In this document: piece after piece, positions 34,510 through 45,337 of the stretch
How the letters are laid out: each line of letters begins with the position of its first letter
Numbering within the stretch: the first letter of the stretch is position 1
NCBI GenBank assembly: GCA_030710605.1
Contig: CP092871.1
Span: forward strand, 72,346,193 to 72,410,192
Direction of reading: 5' to 3'
DNA length: 64,000 nt
Source: Cordylochernes scorpioides
Lineage: Eukaryota; Arthropoda; Arachnida; Pseudoscorpiones; Chernetidae
Program-made: the position numbers and the translations under genes
The notes under the pieces: generated by a model
Database searches by the model: none
What the model saw: only the letters and a program-made list of their open reading frames with translations
Told to the model about the DNA's origin: nothing

Positions 34510-37117
34510 TATTTAGTTACACATTAAACTTCCCTCATTGCCTCTCTCTGGGGAATTTCATATGATTTAACTATTTTTTTGAACAATTAAAATGAATTGT
34601 CTTATGTATAATTCTGAGGTTTGTCTTTTCTAAGCGTGACAATATTCGATTAATCAATCAAATTGGAGAATATTTGTCTATATAACCAACAAAGGTCAAA
34701 CTCGGCTTGAAGATAGGAACAATTCTTAAATTGATCTATTAAATTAAACGTCCATTACATCAGAGAAAAAAAGACGTGATAAACTAATAAAATATTTCGC
34801 CAATTGACCATTTACAAAAATCCACAAATTTGACCAGAAAAAAATCTAATTCATCAGTTTATTAAGGACTTCGTATACATTTATTTGAAAAGGGCCACTT
34901 TAAAACACCATTTATTATTTTTTTGTGAGAGAAGCACAAAAACAAAAACAATGAAATTAATTTTAATCCATCAAATATTTTGATAGAAATCTTCTTCGTG
35001 ATGTGCTAATAGGAATTTAATTTTAGTAAATCCAAGGCTAGAATTGACATCCTAGGTTTTGGATAGAGTGGTATCCCTAAATTGCCATTCCGGCCAATCA
35101 TAAAGACAGATTAATGAAAAGGACATTCCTTTGTCTGCCGCCTCATCCAATCAAATCATTCTCGTCTGCCATTCTTTTTTTAATTATTGGCGCCAATTCA
35201 CAGACGATTGTTGTGTCACTTTTACCACATTTCGTTTAGTTGACGTTTTCCATTGTTTGAGGATATTATCAATTGTTGTGGATTTCTGGAAATTGACATT
35301 CAACTTTAGATATCTCTCTTATTTCCATATTTATAGTCTTTTGTTTACCTAATTAACGTTATCTTTTGTGGGGAAAAGTTTTCTTTTTATATATAAAAAT
35401 AAATTGAATATATCTTAAGGTATTTTCTTTACCTTTTTAAAAATAAATTATTAAAATAGAGTAATAAAATATGAAATAGGGTTTCAAATATATTTAAAAT
35501 AATTTTATCAATAACAAAAAAGACGTATTTTGGATATGATTAAAAGGTTTGTGTAGAACAAAATAGACGCAATATAACGAGATGCTGAAGGTTTGTCAAG
35601 AAAATGTTGGAGAGTCAGATGCGCGTCTGTCTTTATATTGCTTGTGAAGTGGAATATTCCGCTGCAAATTTATAATGTGTTATGGTAAAATATTCAACAA
35701 TCAAGAAATCATTGTGAATTAGGATAAAGTTAGTTATTTTATCGTTAGCAGATAAAATAATAGGCATGGAACAAAACGGCGATATATGAGTTTAGATTGC
35801 AAACTTTGAAGAAGTTAAAAAAAAACGTATAAATTTATATACTATATAAACAGAGTTATTAAATAAATATAGATTGAACAGTAGTAGGTAAACAATATAA
35901 AATCTTCTCTTGCTTCGAACTGCTGTACACGGGTCCAGTAACATGTGAATGCATGGAAGGCAGCTAACCAGAAGAACAAACACCGATTAATAAACGACCA
36001 CGGATTTTCTAAATCATCCGGAAATACTATGCAAATTGTACGGGACGCCAGCAGAAAGGAATAGAATGCTAATATGTAAATATGTAAACATTAAATCTTC
36101 AACTCTAGCTGCTTATTGTTGAATGATTTGTTGCCCTTATATGAGGATTTTATATCTCTCACTTAACAAATATTTCTCAAAATATATTTTAAGAGTTTTC
36201 AACATTGATATTAGAGTGCATAAATGCATATTTTGAACGGAATATTCATAGTATAAGAAAGTGTGTGTAAGATACGATCTAAATGATATTGAACAAAGGT
36301 AGTGTGATTAGAAGCTATGTATTTTCAAGATTTATTTATAGTTCCTTGTAAATATTTGTGTGGGTACACACTCTTGTATCAAGTGGATAAAAGGTCAGGG
36401 AGTTGAGGAGTGTTTTTTAATATAAACAGCCGATAACACACACTTATAGGTCTGGACTGACCCCTAGATCAATGCTCCATAACCTCTATTTACATAACAT
36501 ACAATGTACTTATTCTTATCTAAGGGACATAGACTTGGATAATACTAGAAATATGGAAACTTGACACAATACAGGATACAGATGGAAACAGAAATTGCTG
36601 CGCACAGAATCCGTATAATGTGTAATTGAATTCGAAACGTCTATGAAATATTTTTACTTATTTAATCAATTGGGTCTATATAATATAGCCTGTGCATTTC
36701 TACCAAGTTTCATGATATTCAACTAGTTCCTTCTGGGTGAAATACATTCAAAATTTATACTATTTTATAAGATATGTGCAATAAAGTCATATAGATTATA
36801 ATTTGTTTTTATTTCAATTTAAAGCGCTATGTCCCCCTAGGGACACTTGCGCTGTCATACATGTATGCCTTTACATTTGTCTATACATATATATACAATA
36901 CTTTTAGGCCGTGAATGGAATAGTCATATGATGTTAACAATGAGAAAGAGAGGAAAAAAACGAGAAAAAAACTATGTTCAAAAGAAAGAAGTGCCTGGCA
37001 ATCTACTTATATAATTGCCTTATTCTGTCTGTCTGAAGTTCACCGTCTGAAGTTCACGGATAGATTTTGGTCAGAATGGATAAAATAAAAAAAGTGTCAA
37101 GGGATGGGAATCGAACA
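34510..37117. other. Non-coding DNA with a TCGTCTG/E2F-like cluster
   Basis: No gene seen. At 35160-35210 TCGTCTG, TTGGCGCCAA (E2F-like palindrome) and CAGACGA occur within 50 bp, next to CCAATCA sites at about 35093 and 35147. At 36990-37060, ATCTACTTATATAATTGCCTT and repeated GTCTGAAGTTCAC resemble a second Helitron 5' end without a visible 3' end. GGGAATCGAAC near 37106 resembles a B-box. Confidence 0.45.
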
Positions 37118-37482
37118 CCTCTCTATAAAGGACAGTTTTCTTCACCAATACAGTAGAACCTCCATGAGAGGACACTCACGCTAGAGGACATCTCTCTATA
37201 AAGGACAGTTTTCTTCACCAATACAGTAGAACCTCCATGAGAGGACACTCACGCTAGAGGACACCTCTCTATAAAGGACAGTTTTCTTCACCAATACAGT
37301 AGAACCTCCATGAGAGGACACTCAGGCTAGAGGACACCTCTCTATAAAGGACAGTTTTCTTCACCAATACAGTAGAACCTCCATGAGAGGACACTCACGC
37401 TAGAGGACACTTCTCTATAAAGGACAGTTTTCTTCACCAATACAGTAGAACCTCCATGAGAGGACACTCACGCTAGAGGACA
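37118..37482 (+). repeat. 73-bp tandem repeat, five units
   Basis: Units start at 37118, 37191, 37264, 37337 and 37410, exactly 73 bp apart, and are nearly identical (CTCTCTATAAAGGACAG, CAATACAGTAGAACCTCC, GAGAGGACACTCACGCTAG). Single-base differences such as CACGC/CAGGC mark individual units. High identity suggests recent amplification. Confidence 0.95.
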
Positions 37483-37891
37483 TCTCTCTATATAAAAATG
37501 AATGTTTGTATGTTTGTCTGTTTGTTGGTTTGTATGTCCGGTATACAAATTCGCAGTAGTTCACTAAATCAAACCAAAATTTCCATACATAGGTAAAAAA
37601 ATAACGGGGATGAACATAGGCTATTTTAAAATATATATAAATCATTTATTAAAACTATATATTCAAATTATTCTACTTAGCTCACGAGCAGCGCCCTCTA
37701 GAACACTCAGGCGTCCTGCCCGTTGGCTGCCGGCAGGTATATATTTTCATTTTTTGCTATAACTGATCTAATTCAGCGTTTAAAATAACTGCTCTTGCTA
37801 TATTTGCTATGTTTTATTTTGCTATGTTTTATGTGTTTGAATAATACATTTAATCGTGTAAACCCGGGCGTTGCCCGGGTCATTCGTCTAG
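37483..37891 (+). mobile_element. Non-autonomous Helitron, 409 bp
   Basis: Starts TCTCTCTATATAAAAATG right after an A, ends with hairpin CCCGGGC-GTT-GCCCGGG (37863-37879), then 8 bases, then CTAG, then T. This is the established Helitron signature: 5' TC, 3' hairpin plus CTRR, insertion between A and T, no target duplication. No Rep/helicase coding. It sits exactly at a unit boundary of the 73-bp array, whose first bases (CTCTCTATAAA) resemble the Helitron start. An AGCGCCCTCTAG CTCF-like core is at 37690-37701. Confidence 0.85.
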
Positions 37892-38991
37892 TAGATTATA
37901 ATTGATAATGGATATTTTAGGATCAGTTTTTCTGACTTTTTGGTGCGGCCCATCTAACATAATCTGACTTATGCACTGAGGCACATAGGTTGCTGCAGAG
38001 CACTGTGGGCTTCACGGAATGTATTTTCCAAAATAGTGTCTGATAGATAGAAAACCTGATATAATCTAGAGATTAAGCCTAACTCTATTGATGGATATAA
38101 TCCTCCTTATGTAGTAAGAATGTTCTGACTCACATTTCGGCGTCCCATTGCAACCATTTTTCAATATAAAACGTCAATAAATCAAAGACCAAACTGAAAA
38201 ACTTATGATTCTTCACTCCAATCAATAACTCTTTTACAATATAAATAGTTTAAAATGAGGAAGCCCAATTGCAAAACTAAAAAATAAACTTATTCAGATA
38301 ACGATCGTAATTTTACCCTGAATTAATCGACACAATGTTTATCTTGGTTTGTTCTAATTGTTGGAGATAGGTAACAACAAATGACGTTGTCGTACAGCGA
38401 AATATCTTTAATAAACATTTGGTTATTTTAAATTATTCTCTCCTTGCTTTTCAATCCCCAATTTATTTTTATTTCGCATTTACGAATGGTGTAATATGTA
38501 TCCTAAACAGATTGTTGTTGTTTGAATTGTGTAAAGCCTTGTTAGCACTCACACACATTGAATTCCCACCATTTTCCCTATTTGACAGAGGGCCGGCCAC
38601 GAAGCTACCACCCACCACCAAGTAAACTACACCAGCGATCAATCAAAATATTAAGTTTCAACCTTCCTAACGACCTTAGATGGGATAAACGACAGTTAAT
38701 AAAGAAGTCAAAAAGAAGGTGATAAAAAATGCTCCTTTCTTCGCTCCGATTTAAACCTAATTCTTGTTAGCCTTGAAATATATCGAACCTTCCCACCATC
38801 TGTGTGACAAAAATCAAAAATGACACTGGTCCATATCGATTTATCTAACCCTCCTTCGATGTGTGGCCTGTAGGAGGACTGGTTTATTCAAGGTACCATC
38901 TGGGATTATATATATATAGGTATACTGGGATTTATACATAGGTATATATGCATATATAATATATAGAAAATAATCGTCATATATTAATATA
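37892..38991. other. Non-coding DNA
   Basis: No gene seen. AT-rich, with a GC-richer patch at about 38570-38640. The 38419-38625 frame has no recognisable domain. Confidence 0.35.
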
Positions 38992-39187
38992 TACACTCAT
39001 GTATAAAACTTAAGAAAGTTTACAATTTAGCATTGTATATCGGGATTCAGACAATAACTCTGAAAGATGTTTGATACACAATGACCTTTATTGAAGACCC
39101 ACGAAATAATCAAGTGTGAACAAAATTACCTCCGTCTTCTTAAAAAAAAGAATACTTTCCACTTCTTAAGTTTTGTCCATGATTGTA
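38992..39187. mobile_element. Tc1-type MITE, family M1, copy 4 (inverted)
   Basis: TACACTCATGTATAAAACTT at the left and CTTAAGTTTTGTCCATGATT at the right. The interior is reversed relative to copy 1 (GGGATTCAGACAATAACTCTG...TGACCTTTATTGAAGA). Confidence 0.82.
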
Positions 39188-39439
39188 TTTATATTATCAT
39201 CAAAAGGCCACCTCTTGATCCTGCAACTGAATACTCATGATGACTCCCTGGCATTTATATATATAACATGTGGATGTAGTAGAAATTGTTCAGAAACGTT
39301 TGATTAGTTTGAAATTGAGATGCGCTGGCAGATTTTGAGTAGAATTTAAAGCGGCTGTGATCTGATAATCATGTTTATTCAGATAGAGGTTACTGGACAC
39401 ATATGTCCCCAGTTATGTGGGGAAGATATCTTTAAGTTA

Positions 39440-39765
39440 GATATACATTTATACATTCTCCTAGAATCCTATGTCCATAGTTTCCCAAACACATATTCAG
39501 GACAATCTACCATGGGAAGAGGTACTATGTTATCAGAACAAAAGAAAACATGATGACCCTTCTATGGTGGTTAGAAACAGTGGTAGTCAGGGGCTGTATC
39601 AGCTGTCAATCCTGCCCGAGGACAATCCACAGGAGAGGATGGGCCTAAAAAATTCGGTGTCACACTCAGCGGAAATGATGACAAGGCTCTTCCTGAACTT
39701 GACCTTCTCATTCATTCTCACAATGGCCAGTAGTTCATGTTTAAACCCTGTGTTTACCTAAAAAC
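39440..39765. other. Unidentified GC-richer block, possibly a coding relic
   Basis: More balanced composition than its flanks, with open frames on both strands: plus 39471-39761 (96 aa) and minus over about 39600-39765 (containing LLAIVRMNEKVKFRKSLVI). I recognise neither. The minus reading is preceded by a TTTTTAG acceptor-like sequence, but I see no matching donor. It could be an old gene fragment, an exon, or a non-coding island. Confidence 0.25.
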
Positions 39766-39976
39766 CAAACCCTTATATAAAAATGAAGTGCTAAATAGAT
39801 TTTTTTACAATTCTTCATTATTGAAGCTATATTAATAAATTTCACACGTATAGGTATCTGATGATATCACATATAAGCTATTTACAGCTTATGCAAATCA
39901 GCCTAATAAAGAACTAATTTGCACCTTTTTGGAGTGATGTAAAAAAATTATGATATATAATAATTAATTCCTAAAT

Positions 39977-40003
39977 CACACACACACACACACACACACA
40001 CAA
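39977..40003. repeat. (CA)n microsatellite = LINE D tail
   Basis: A run of CA repeats at the exact 3' end of LINE D (TG repeats on the element strand). LINE C ends in (GTT)n in the same position, so microsatellite tails are a family property. Confidence 0.9.
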
Positions 40004-41692
40004 AAGCCTTTATTAAGACACACAGGTCTTACAGAGGATTCTCCTTGGGGTTACAAAACGGAGAAACCTATGAAAGTGGGAAATAAAAAATGGAGAAAGA
40101 TTATATACATTTGGTAAATATATACAGATTATAAGAAAGAATAAAAAATAAGAAGAATAAAAAAAAAATTAAAAAAAAAGAGAAAAAAAAAAAAATTTTT
40201 TTGGAAATATGGATGGGAGAAGTGGAGAGCGAAAAGAGGAAAGAAAACAGGTATTTACATATGGAACAAGATGGAACAGCGCAGGTGGGCCATGTATTTT
40301 TTAAGAAATCTTTAAGAGATTTCCCAGGAAATCCTCGTGTTCAGGGTTGTAAGGTAAACACCGTTTTATCATTGTTAACTTATCGTATCTGCCTAAACAA
40401 ATAATTGGATGTTGGTTCTGTCTTTCTTATCAAACAGAAATTTTTGGTATGTTTGAATGTTCGGTTAAGTCTTTCTTTTTTACAGCATTTTTATGGAAGT
40501 TATATAGATTTAGAGCTACTGAACTATTGTCTATAAAGTTGGATAATAAAGAATATAATGTGAAGTGTGTATGGCCTATCTTAGAGAAGAGTATTTTTCT
40601 TTCCGTGTCAAGAGGCATGCATTCAAATATATAATGTTCTAATTCATTTTCGGTTCTATTTTTGCATAGTTGGCAATACAAGTCTTCTGTCCTTAGATAT
40701 TTTATATGGTTTTCTCGATATAAAACAAATAGAATTCTCAATTGCGCAATGAGGCGTTTAGCCGGCAGTGGGAGTTCACTTAGTAGATAGTTCTCTGCTG
40801 CGAATGTTTTATGTAAATATTTGTAGTGTGTGTGTAGCTTCGAATTGGTTATTCTTGATTGGTCGGTTTGGATAGACTGTTCTATAGTGATTCTGATAAT
40901 TTGAGGTATTGCTTTCTGTAGAATATTGGGGTCTGAACAATTCTTTAACCACATGAATCCAGTTGAGTTTAGGATATTCATTAAATTTTCTGTAAAACCT
41001 ATAAAGGCATTCGTCAGAGTGGACGTTTCCCATAATTGGGCTAGACAGATTGCGGGCAATCTGGATTTTTCCATTTTTAATATTCTTAACCAGAACTTTA
41101 GAATTAGTTTGGTTGCTGTGACTCCTAGTGAGAAGCGTCCGGTTTCCATGCGTAGTATGTAGCCTGGTGTGTTACTCGGCAAGTTCAATAGTCGTCGGAG
41201 ATAGTTATTCTGAATTTGGTCCAAGATTTTGTACTTTTCGTTTGCCCAAATTGGAGCAGAATACAGCAGAGTTGACAGGATAATCGAGTCTAATAGTTTC
41301 ATTGATGAACCAAATGAATTCAACCTGGATTTCTCCATAATTTTCCATACTTCGCCGGTAGCTGCAAGCGCTTTGCCTTTAAAGTATGAAGCCACTTGAC
41401 TAAACGAGATTGTTGTTGTGAGGGGATAGCCAAGATAGAGATATTTCGATGTCACTGTCAACAGTTGGTCTCCCCAGAACCATTTGTCCGATTTTGCAGG
41501 GCGGCCACCATTTCGGAAAACCATTATCTTGGATTTTGATTCGTTCAGGGTTAGATGATTTGTTTCGAAGTATTTTTTCAACATGTTGATTTTTATTTGT
41601 AGATTGATTTTTGATTCTCCTATGAGAATTATGTCGTCGGCATACATCAAAAGGTGGACCGTTCCAAAATTAGGGAGGTATATGCCTGGTAG
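39979..41692 (-). mobile_element. LINE D, 5'-truncated non-LTR element
   Basis: Flanked by a perfect 17-bp target duplication AATTAATTCCTAAATCA (39962-39978 and 41693-41709). On the minus strand it begins inside the RT just before the YADD box and ends with the hairpin GTAAGACCTGTGTGTCTTA, AATAAAGG and a (TG)n tail. The same 3' architecture ends LINE C. The perfect duplication and one long open frame make this the youngest LINE in the window. Confidence 0.93.
40430..41692 (-). pseudogene. LINE D reverse transcriptase, truncated, C-terminal 406 aa open
   Basis: The open frame includes MYADDIILIGESKINLQIKI (catalytic Asp pair at the very start), LNESKSKIMVFRNGGRP, WFWGDQLLTVTSKYLYLGYP, then a long C-terminal region with CQLCKNRTENELEHYIFEC, the C-terminal zinc knuckle. 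It is about 60-70% similar by eye to the corresponding part of LINE C. It lacks endonuclease and fingers because of 5' truncation, so it is not functional despite the open frame. Confidence 0.9.
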
Positions 41693-41709
41693 AATTAATT
41701 CCTAAATCA

Positions 41710-43129
41710 AGAACTACGTGCACTATACTCTGGTGTTTGAAAGAAGAACTATCCCAACTATACCGCTAATATATGACAAACAATCCGTTATAAAACGAAA
41801 TAATAAATTGAAAAAGGAGGGTTTATATATGAGAGATGTGTGCTAATATATGGACCTAATTTCACTCTCACTTTAAATATACTTTTATCTGAACAATATA
41901 TATGATAATAGTATATGCAATTATATTGTCTAAGTCATAGAGAGACATCAGAAGTCCCCTTTGGGGGGATGGCATGTGAAATATAATAGATTTTAATTAA
42001 ACAGAGAGATGTCTGTTCTTAGAAGTTTGTATTGTTCCCCCACGCCTGATTTATAATTATGTATATGAGTATGTATTTACATATACTTAATCTATATGTA
42101 CATATAGGTTATTTATACTGAAGAGAGAGAATGCATTTATCACCAAATAGTTATAAGGCTTCAGAGAGAAGTGGTTTTAATAAACTCTCCATTTAAATTA
42201 AAGAGAATCTTATGTAATACATATCTGTAAGAGGATTTCAACACACGTTATGTAATGGAGCATATTTACATACGTTATGGTGTAATACAAAGATATATAT
42301 TCACTGCAAGAATATTCATTTAAAATATCATTAATATATTATAAAGGCTATTGAGATATTGAAATTTTAAATTTGAATAGAGCTTATATTCCACATTGAA
42401 GAAGACGTTAAGAATAGGCTCGAGTAGGAAAGTTCAAAGAACGAGAACTTACTCCTATGGCGATTAAATGGGAATTATAGAAAACGGTGATTATGAGAAT
42501 ATATATAGTTTCCTTATAAACACGCTGAACCTGTTCTATTCCGTATTAAATATACAGGGTATATAAGACATTCATTCTAATACAACTTCAAATTTGAACC
42601 ATTGCGCAGTATAAAGTATCTGTTAAAAACTAACTTCTGATAATATAGGTTTAAAACGTTTCATAATATAGTTTAACACAATAGATCCACAAATGAAATA
42701 TCAGAGCCCGAGAACATAGCCTCTCCCGATCTCCAGGTCTCTTATTGGAGGTTGGATTAGTTCAAGTCAAGTCATTTTTTAGAAATGTTTTTTATTTGCG
42801 CATATGAAACTTATAAAACATACAATATAAAAGGCTTTTTTATATATATCTTTAAATATTTTATTCTAACTATAAAAGCTTTCGATAAAATGCATTTTTC
42901 CCCAAATATACACGAGAGATAATCTTCTATATATGCAAATACAAAAACCTAATAGGAGATTATTAGTTATCCTTCAGTCTTTATTTGATATTTTTAAAGT
43001 ATCTGTTGAGCCTGGTATAGTTTGTGAAAGGAGGAATTCTTCCGTAAGCTCTTAAAAGGTTAGAATAATATAATTAACTATTAAAAATGCTTTTTAAGAG
43101 TGTGTATATATAGAATCTTTATAGTTCCA
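41710..43129. other. AT-rich non-coding DNA
   Basis: No gene. GGTCTCTTATTGGAGGTTGG near 42737 is a dispersed relic of the 32-bp satellite vocabulary. Confidence 0.4.
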
Positions 43130-43200
43130 TTCTTTATAGAATCCATGTATGAGACTTATGTCTTAATAAAGGCTCTTATGTGTGATAGTTGTGTTTTGTT
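43130..43200 (+). repeat. LINE 3'-end fragment (C/D family)
   Basis: GAATCCATGTATGAGACTTATGTCTTAATAAAGG in broken form (stem GAGAC/GTCTT, then AATAAAGG) followed by a TG-rich tail. It matches the terminal hairpin of LINEs C and D. Boundaries are approximate. Confidence 0.55.
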
Positions 43201-43942
43201 TATTAATTACTTCAACATTCATAGCAGAGGTCGCTTAGAGAGGTAGTCTTTCTTCGGAAGAGTCGTTTTTGTGAAGTTTTATAACCTAAACTAAGATACG
43301 CTTAAAAAGGCTTATATATGTATATGGTGTCAGGGCTAGTCTCCCGCTGATTGGTTTTCTACTGTCACATGACCTAACCCAACCAATCAGCTAAGTTGAG
43401 GTTAGTAAAATTGCGCATGTTATCGTAGTACAGTGGTTTTACTCATCGATGTATTAAATAAACACTTGTGATTTCGAAAATGTAAGAATTTCCTTCTTTA
43501 AAAGAAACTTATTTCGTTATTTTAATTATTTCTTATTTGCATATACTTTTACATCATATTTCTGAGTTGTATTTATCAATCGTATTGATATGAATCGTTT
43601 AAAAAGAAATAAATATCTTTACATTATAAGCATCTGAGAGTTAATCTTCTTATTCTGTAATAAGGTGTACATAAAAGACGTGAAGAAAAAAAATCGATTT
43701 TTTGACATCAAAAACCATTTTAAATCTTCCGTCGTAAGAGCGAGCTACTGTGGGCTTAGATAGGCTATGCTAGTACATCTCTCTAACAATTTAAACTATT
43801 GATTCTTTTAATTTCAATTGTTACAGTTAATTATTAAGATCAAATAAAGGATAATATATAAAGGAGTAAATAAAGGTTAGATAAAATGTAGGAAAATATA
43901 TATAGTTGTATATCTTGAATATTGAGCAATCCATATGATATT
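43201..43942. other. Non-coding DNA with inverted CCAAT pair
   Basis: GCTGATTGGTT (43346-43356) and AACCAATCAGC (43381-43391) are an 11-bp inverted pair around TGTCACATGACC, an E-box-like site. Satellite-like phrases (GAGGTCGCTTAGAGAGGTAGTC) occur at about 43227. No gene visible. Confidence 0.45.
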
Positions 43943-44104
43943 ATTAATTAAAAGGCTTATTTTGGATCAAATATAAAACATTTTATTTATTACAGAATTC
44001 AATATTTCGCTAGTCTTTGTCAGGGAAGACAGCCTAGCGAAATATTAGATTCTGCAATAAATAAAATGTTTTATTTTTGATCCAAAATAGGCCTTTTAAT
44101 TAAT
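43943..44104. mobile_element. Foldback element F4, 71-bp arms
   Basis: Arms 43943-44013 and 44034-44104 (ATTAATTAAAAGGC...ATATTTCGCTAG) pair with only a few mismatches, leaving a 20-bp loop. Its order of segments, AAAGGC, TTGGAT, ATTTATT, CAATATTTCG, parallels F3. On the minus strand the loop gives CCTGACAAAGACTAGCGAAAT, reminiscent of a decayed hammerhead core, though no stem II can be drawn. Confidence 0.8.
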
Positions 44105-44264
44105 ACAAGTACTTTTAGTTGTATATGTGGGCAAATTTCTTCAGCAAGGGAAGTTTCCCCATCTTGAGAGAGTTCTCCTCCAGACAAGGTCTTCTTGAAC
44201 ACTCCTCTAATAGAACGATCCTATTGGAATACGTCAGGGAATCTCCCCTCGAAGCTATAAATTA

Positions 44265-44490
44265 ATAGAATAAATCCAAATTAAATTTGCCATCAGTGGA
44301 GGAAACCATCTTTCAAAGTGACGTCATCAATAATTACAATGGGGGCGCTTCAATCGCAATTAATTTCGAGGCAGAGATCATAATGACAGGCTGTTTCCTA
44401 AGGGAGTTAAGCCTTTCTAATAAGGTTAGGTTAGGCTTATTACGATTGGTGAATTTAAACGGCCGGCTAGGGAAGATCTGTTGGAGAAAT
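44265..44490. promoter_or_regulatory. GC-richer island with CRE and homeodomain sites
   Basis: Perfect CRE TGACGTCA (about 44319), then ATAATTACAATGGGGGCGC, CGCAATTAATTTCGAGG and ATCATAATGACAGGC, a dense set of TAAT-type sites. A 74-aa frame (44287-44511) has no recognisable domain. I read it as a candidate enhancer. Confidence 0.4.
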
Positions 44491-44905
44491 AGCCTCCTCT
44501 TTAAAGTGTAGAGCGTTTCTCAACCTTAGTTTTATAATCAACAAGTGTTTATAAAGAGTTTTACATTGGATACCATTGTAGAGAATAGTAGCTAATGATT
44601 TTCATTTTTTTTTTAATAGAAGATTCTAGAGAATTCTTTAATTTCGTCGTATTTTAACATTTTGGGAATAAGTTCAATATTTGAAGGCTATTCTCTAACT
44701 GTAAATTTATGTAAGACCAGTTAGTATTAACAGCGATGGTTAGACTTGCTTTTATTTAAAAAAATATTGTGAGATGTAAATAAGAAACTCCTACAGAAGA
44801 GCCCTGGTTTTAAGTCAACTCTTATGGGAAAGGCACTACTGTATATGTGCAATTAGCTTATTAAGAGAATAAATTTTAAAATAAAATATAGATATATTTT
44901 TATTT

Positions 44906-45337
44906 AAAATAAAGAAGGCATCTCCTGACCACGAGCACATGTGCTTTTTAGATGGCAGAGCGCCATCTAGTGGAGCAAAAATAAACTAAACGTTTATTTA
45001 GCTTGCTCCGTGATATTTGGCCAACCCAATTTCTTGATAAATCAAGAAAAGCCATCCACGAACGCCTTTCGCGCTGTTGGCGCTCGTCAGCGTGGAGTAG
45101 GCTGTAACCACTGCGACCAAAAAGATTTTTGGTCCCAGAGGCTTCTTGAGAAATCAAGAAATGGGTATTTAAGGCCAAATTTGCGTAAAGACGCTTAACA
45201 CATGAAAAAACATTGGGTTGGGCAAATATCACGGAGCAAGCAAAATAAACGTTTAGTTTATTTTTGCTCCACTAGATGGCGCTCTGTCATCTAAAAAGCA
45301 TATGTGCTCGTGGTCAGGAGATGCCTTCTTTATTTTT
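44906..45337. mobile_element. Foldback element F5 with hammerhead-like centre
   Basis: Arms of about 120 bp: left 44906-45028 and right 45213-45337, both reading inward through AAGAAGGCATCTCCTGACC, CACGAGCACATGTGC, a CTCF-like CTAGATGGCGCT, AAACGTTTA and TTGCTCCGTGATATTTGG. The interior of about 185 bp holds two short TTCTTGA/TCAAGAA hairpins and, on the minus strand, the hammerhead-like core at 45056-45095. Frames on both strands reflect the symmetry. A decayed relative of the centre lies at 58827. Confidence 0.85.
45056..45097 (-). ncRNA. Hammerhead-ribozyme-like core in F5
   Basis: On the minus strand: stem I strand TCCACG, then CTGACGA (fits the invariant CUGANGA), stem II GCGC-CAACA-GCGC, GAAA (invariant), GGCGTT, then CGTGGA, which pairs with the first strand. 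This is the order of a type I hammerhead. Stem III would be only about one base pair (A with U around GGCG), so the cleavage site would follow GTT; such minimal stem III forms are known for mobile-element hammerheads and often act as dimers. Activity is not shown. Confidence 0.5.

Noticed and set aside
37095..37118. B-box-like GGGAATCGAAC as a tRNA or SINE head
   Set aside because: No A-box at a suitable distance and no T-stem pairing.
37118..37482. CRISPR-like array
   Set aside because: The 73-bp units are contiguous with no unique spacers, in eukaryotic DNA; it is a plain tandem satellite.
42546..42580. ATACAGGGTATATAAGACATTC as another mariner terminus
   Set aside because: Only ACAGGGT matches the composite's end; the rest differs and no partner end was found.
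44948..45232. 94-aa minus ORF and 62-aa plus ORF in F5
   Set aside because: Both read through foldback arms and the ribozyme-like centre; no family resemblance.
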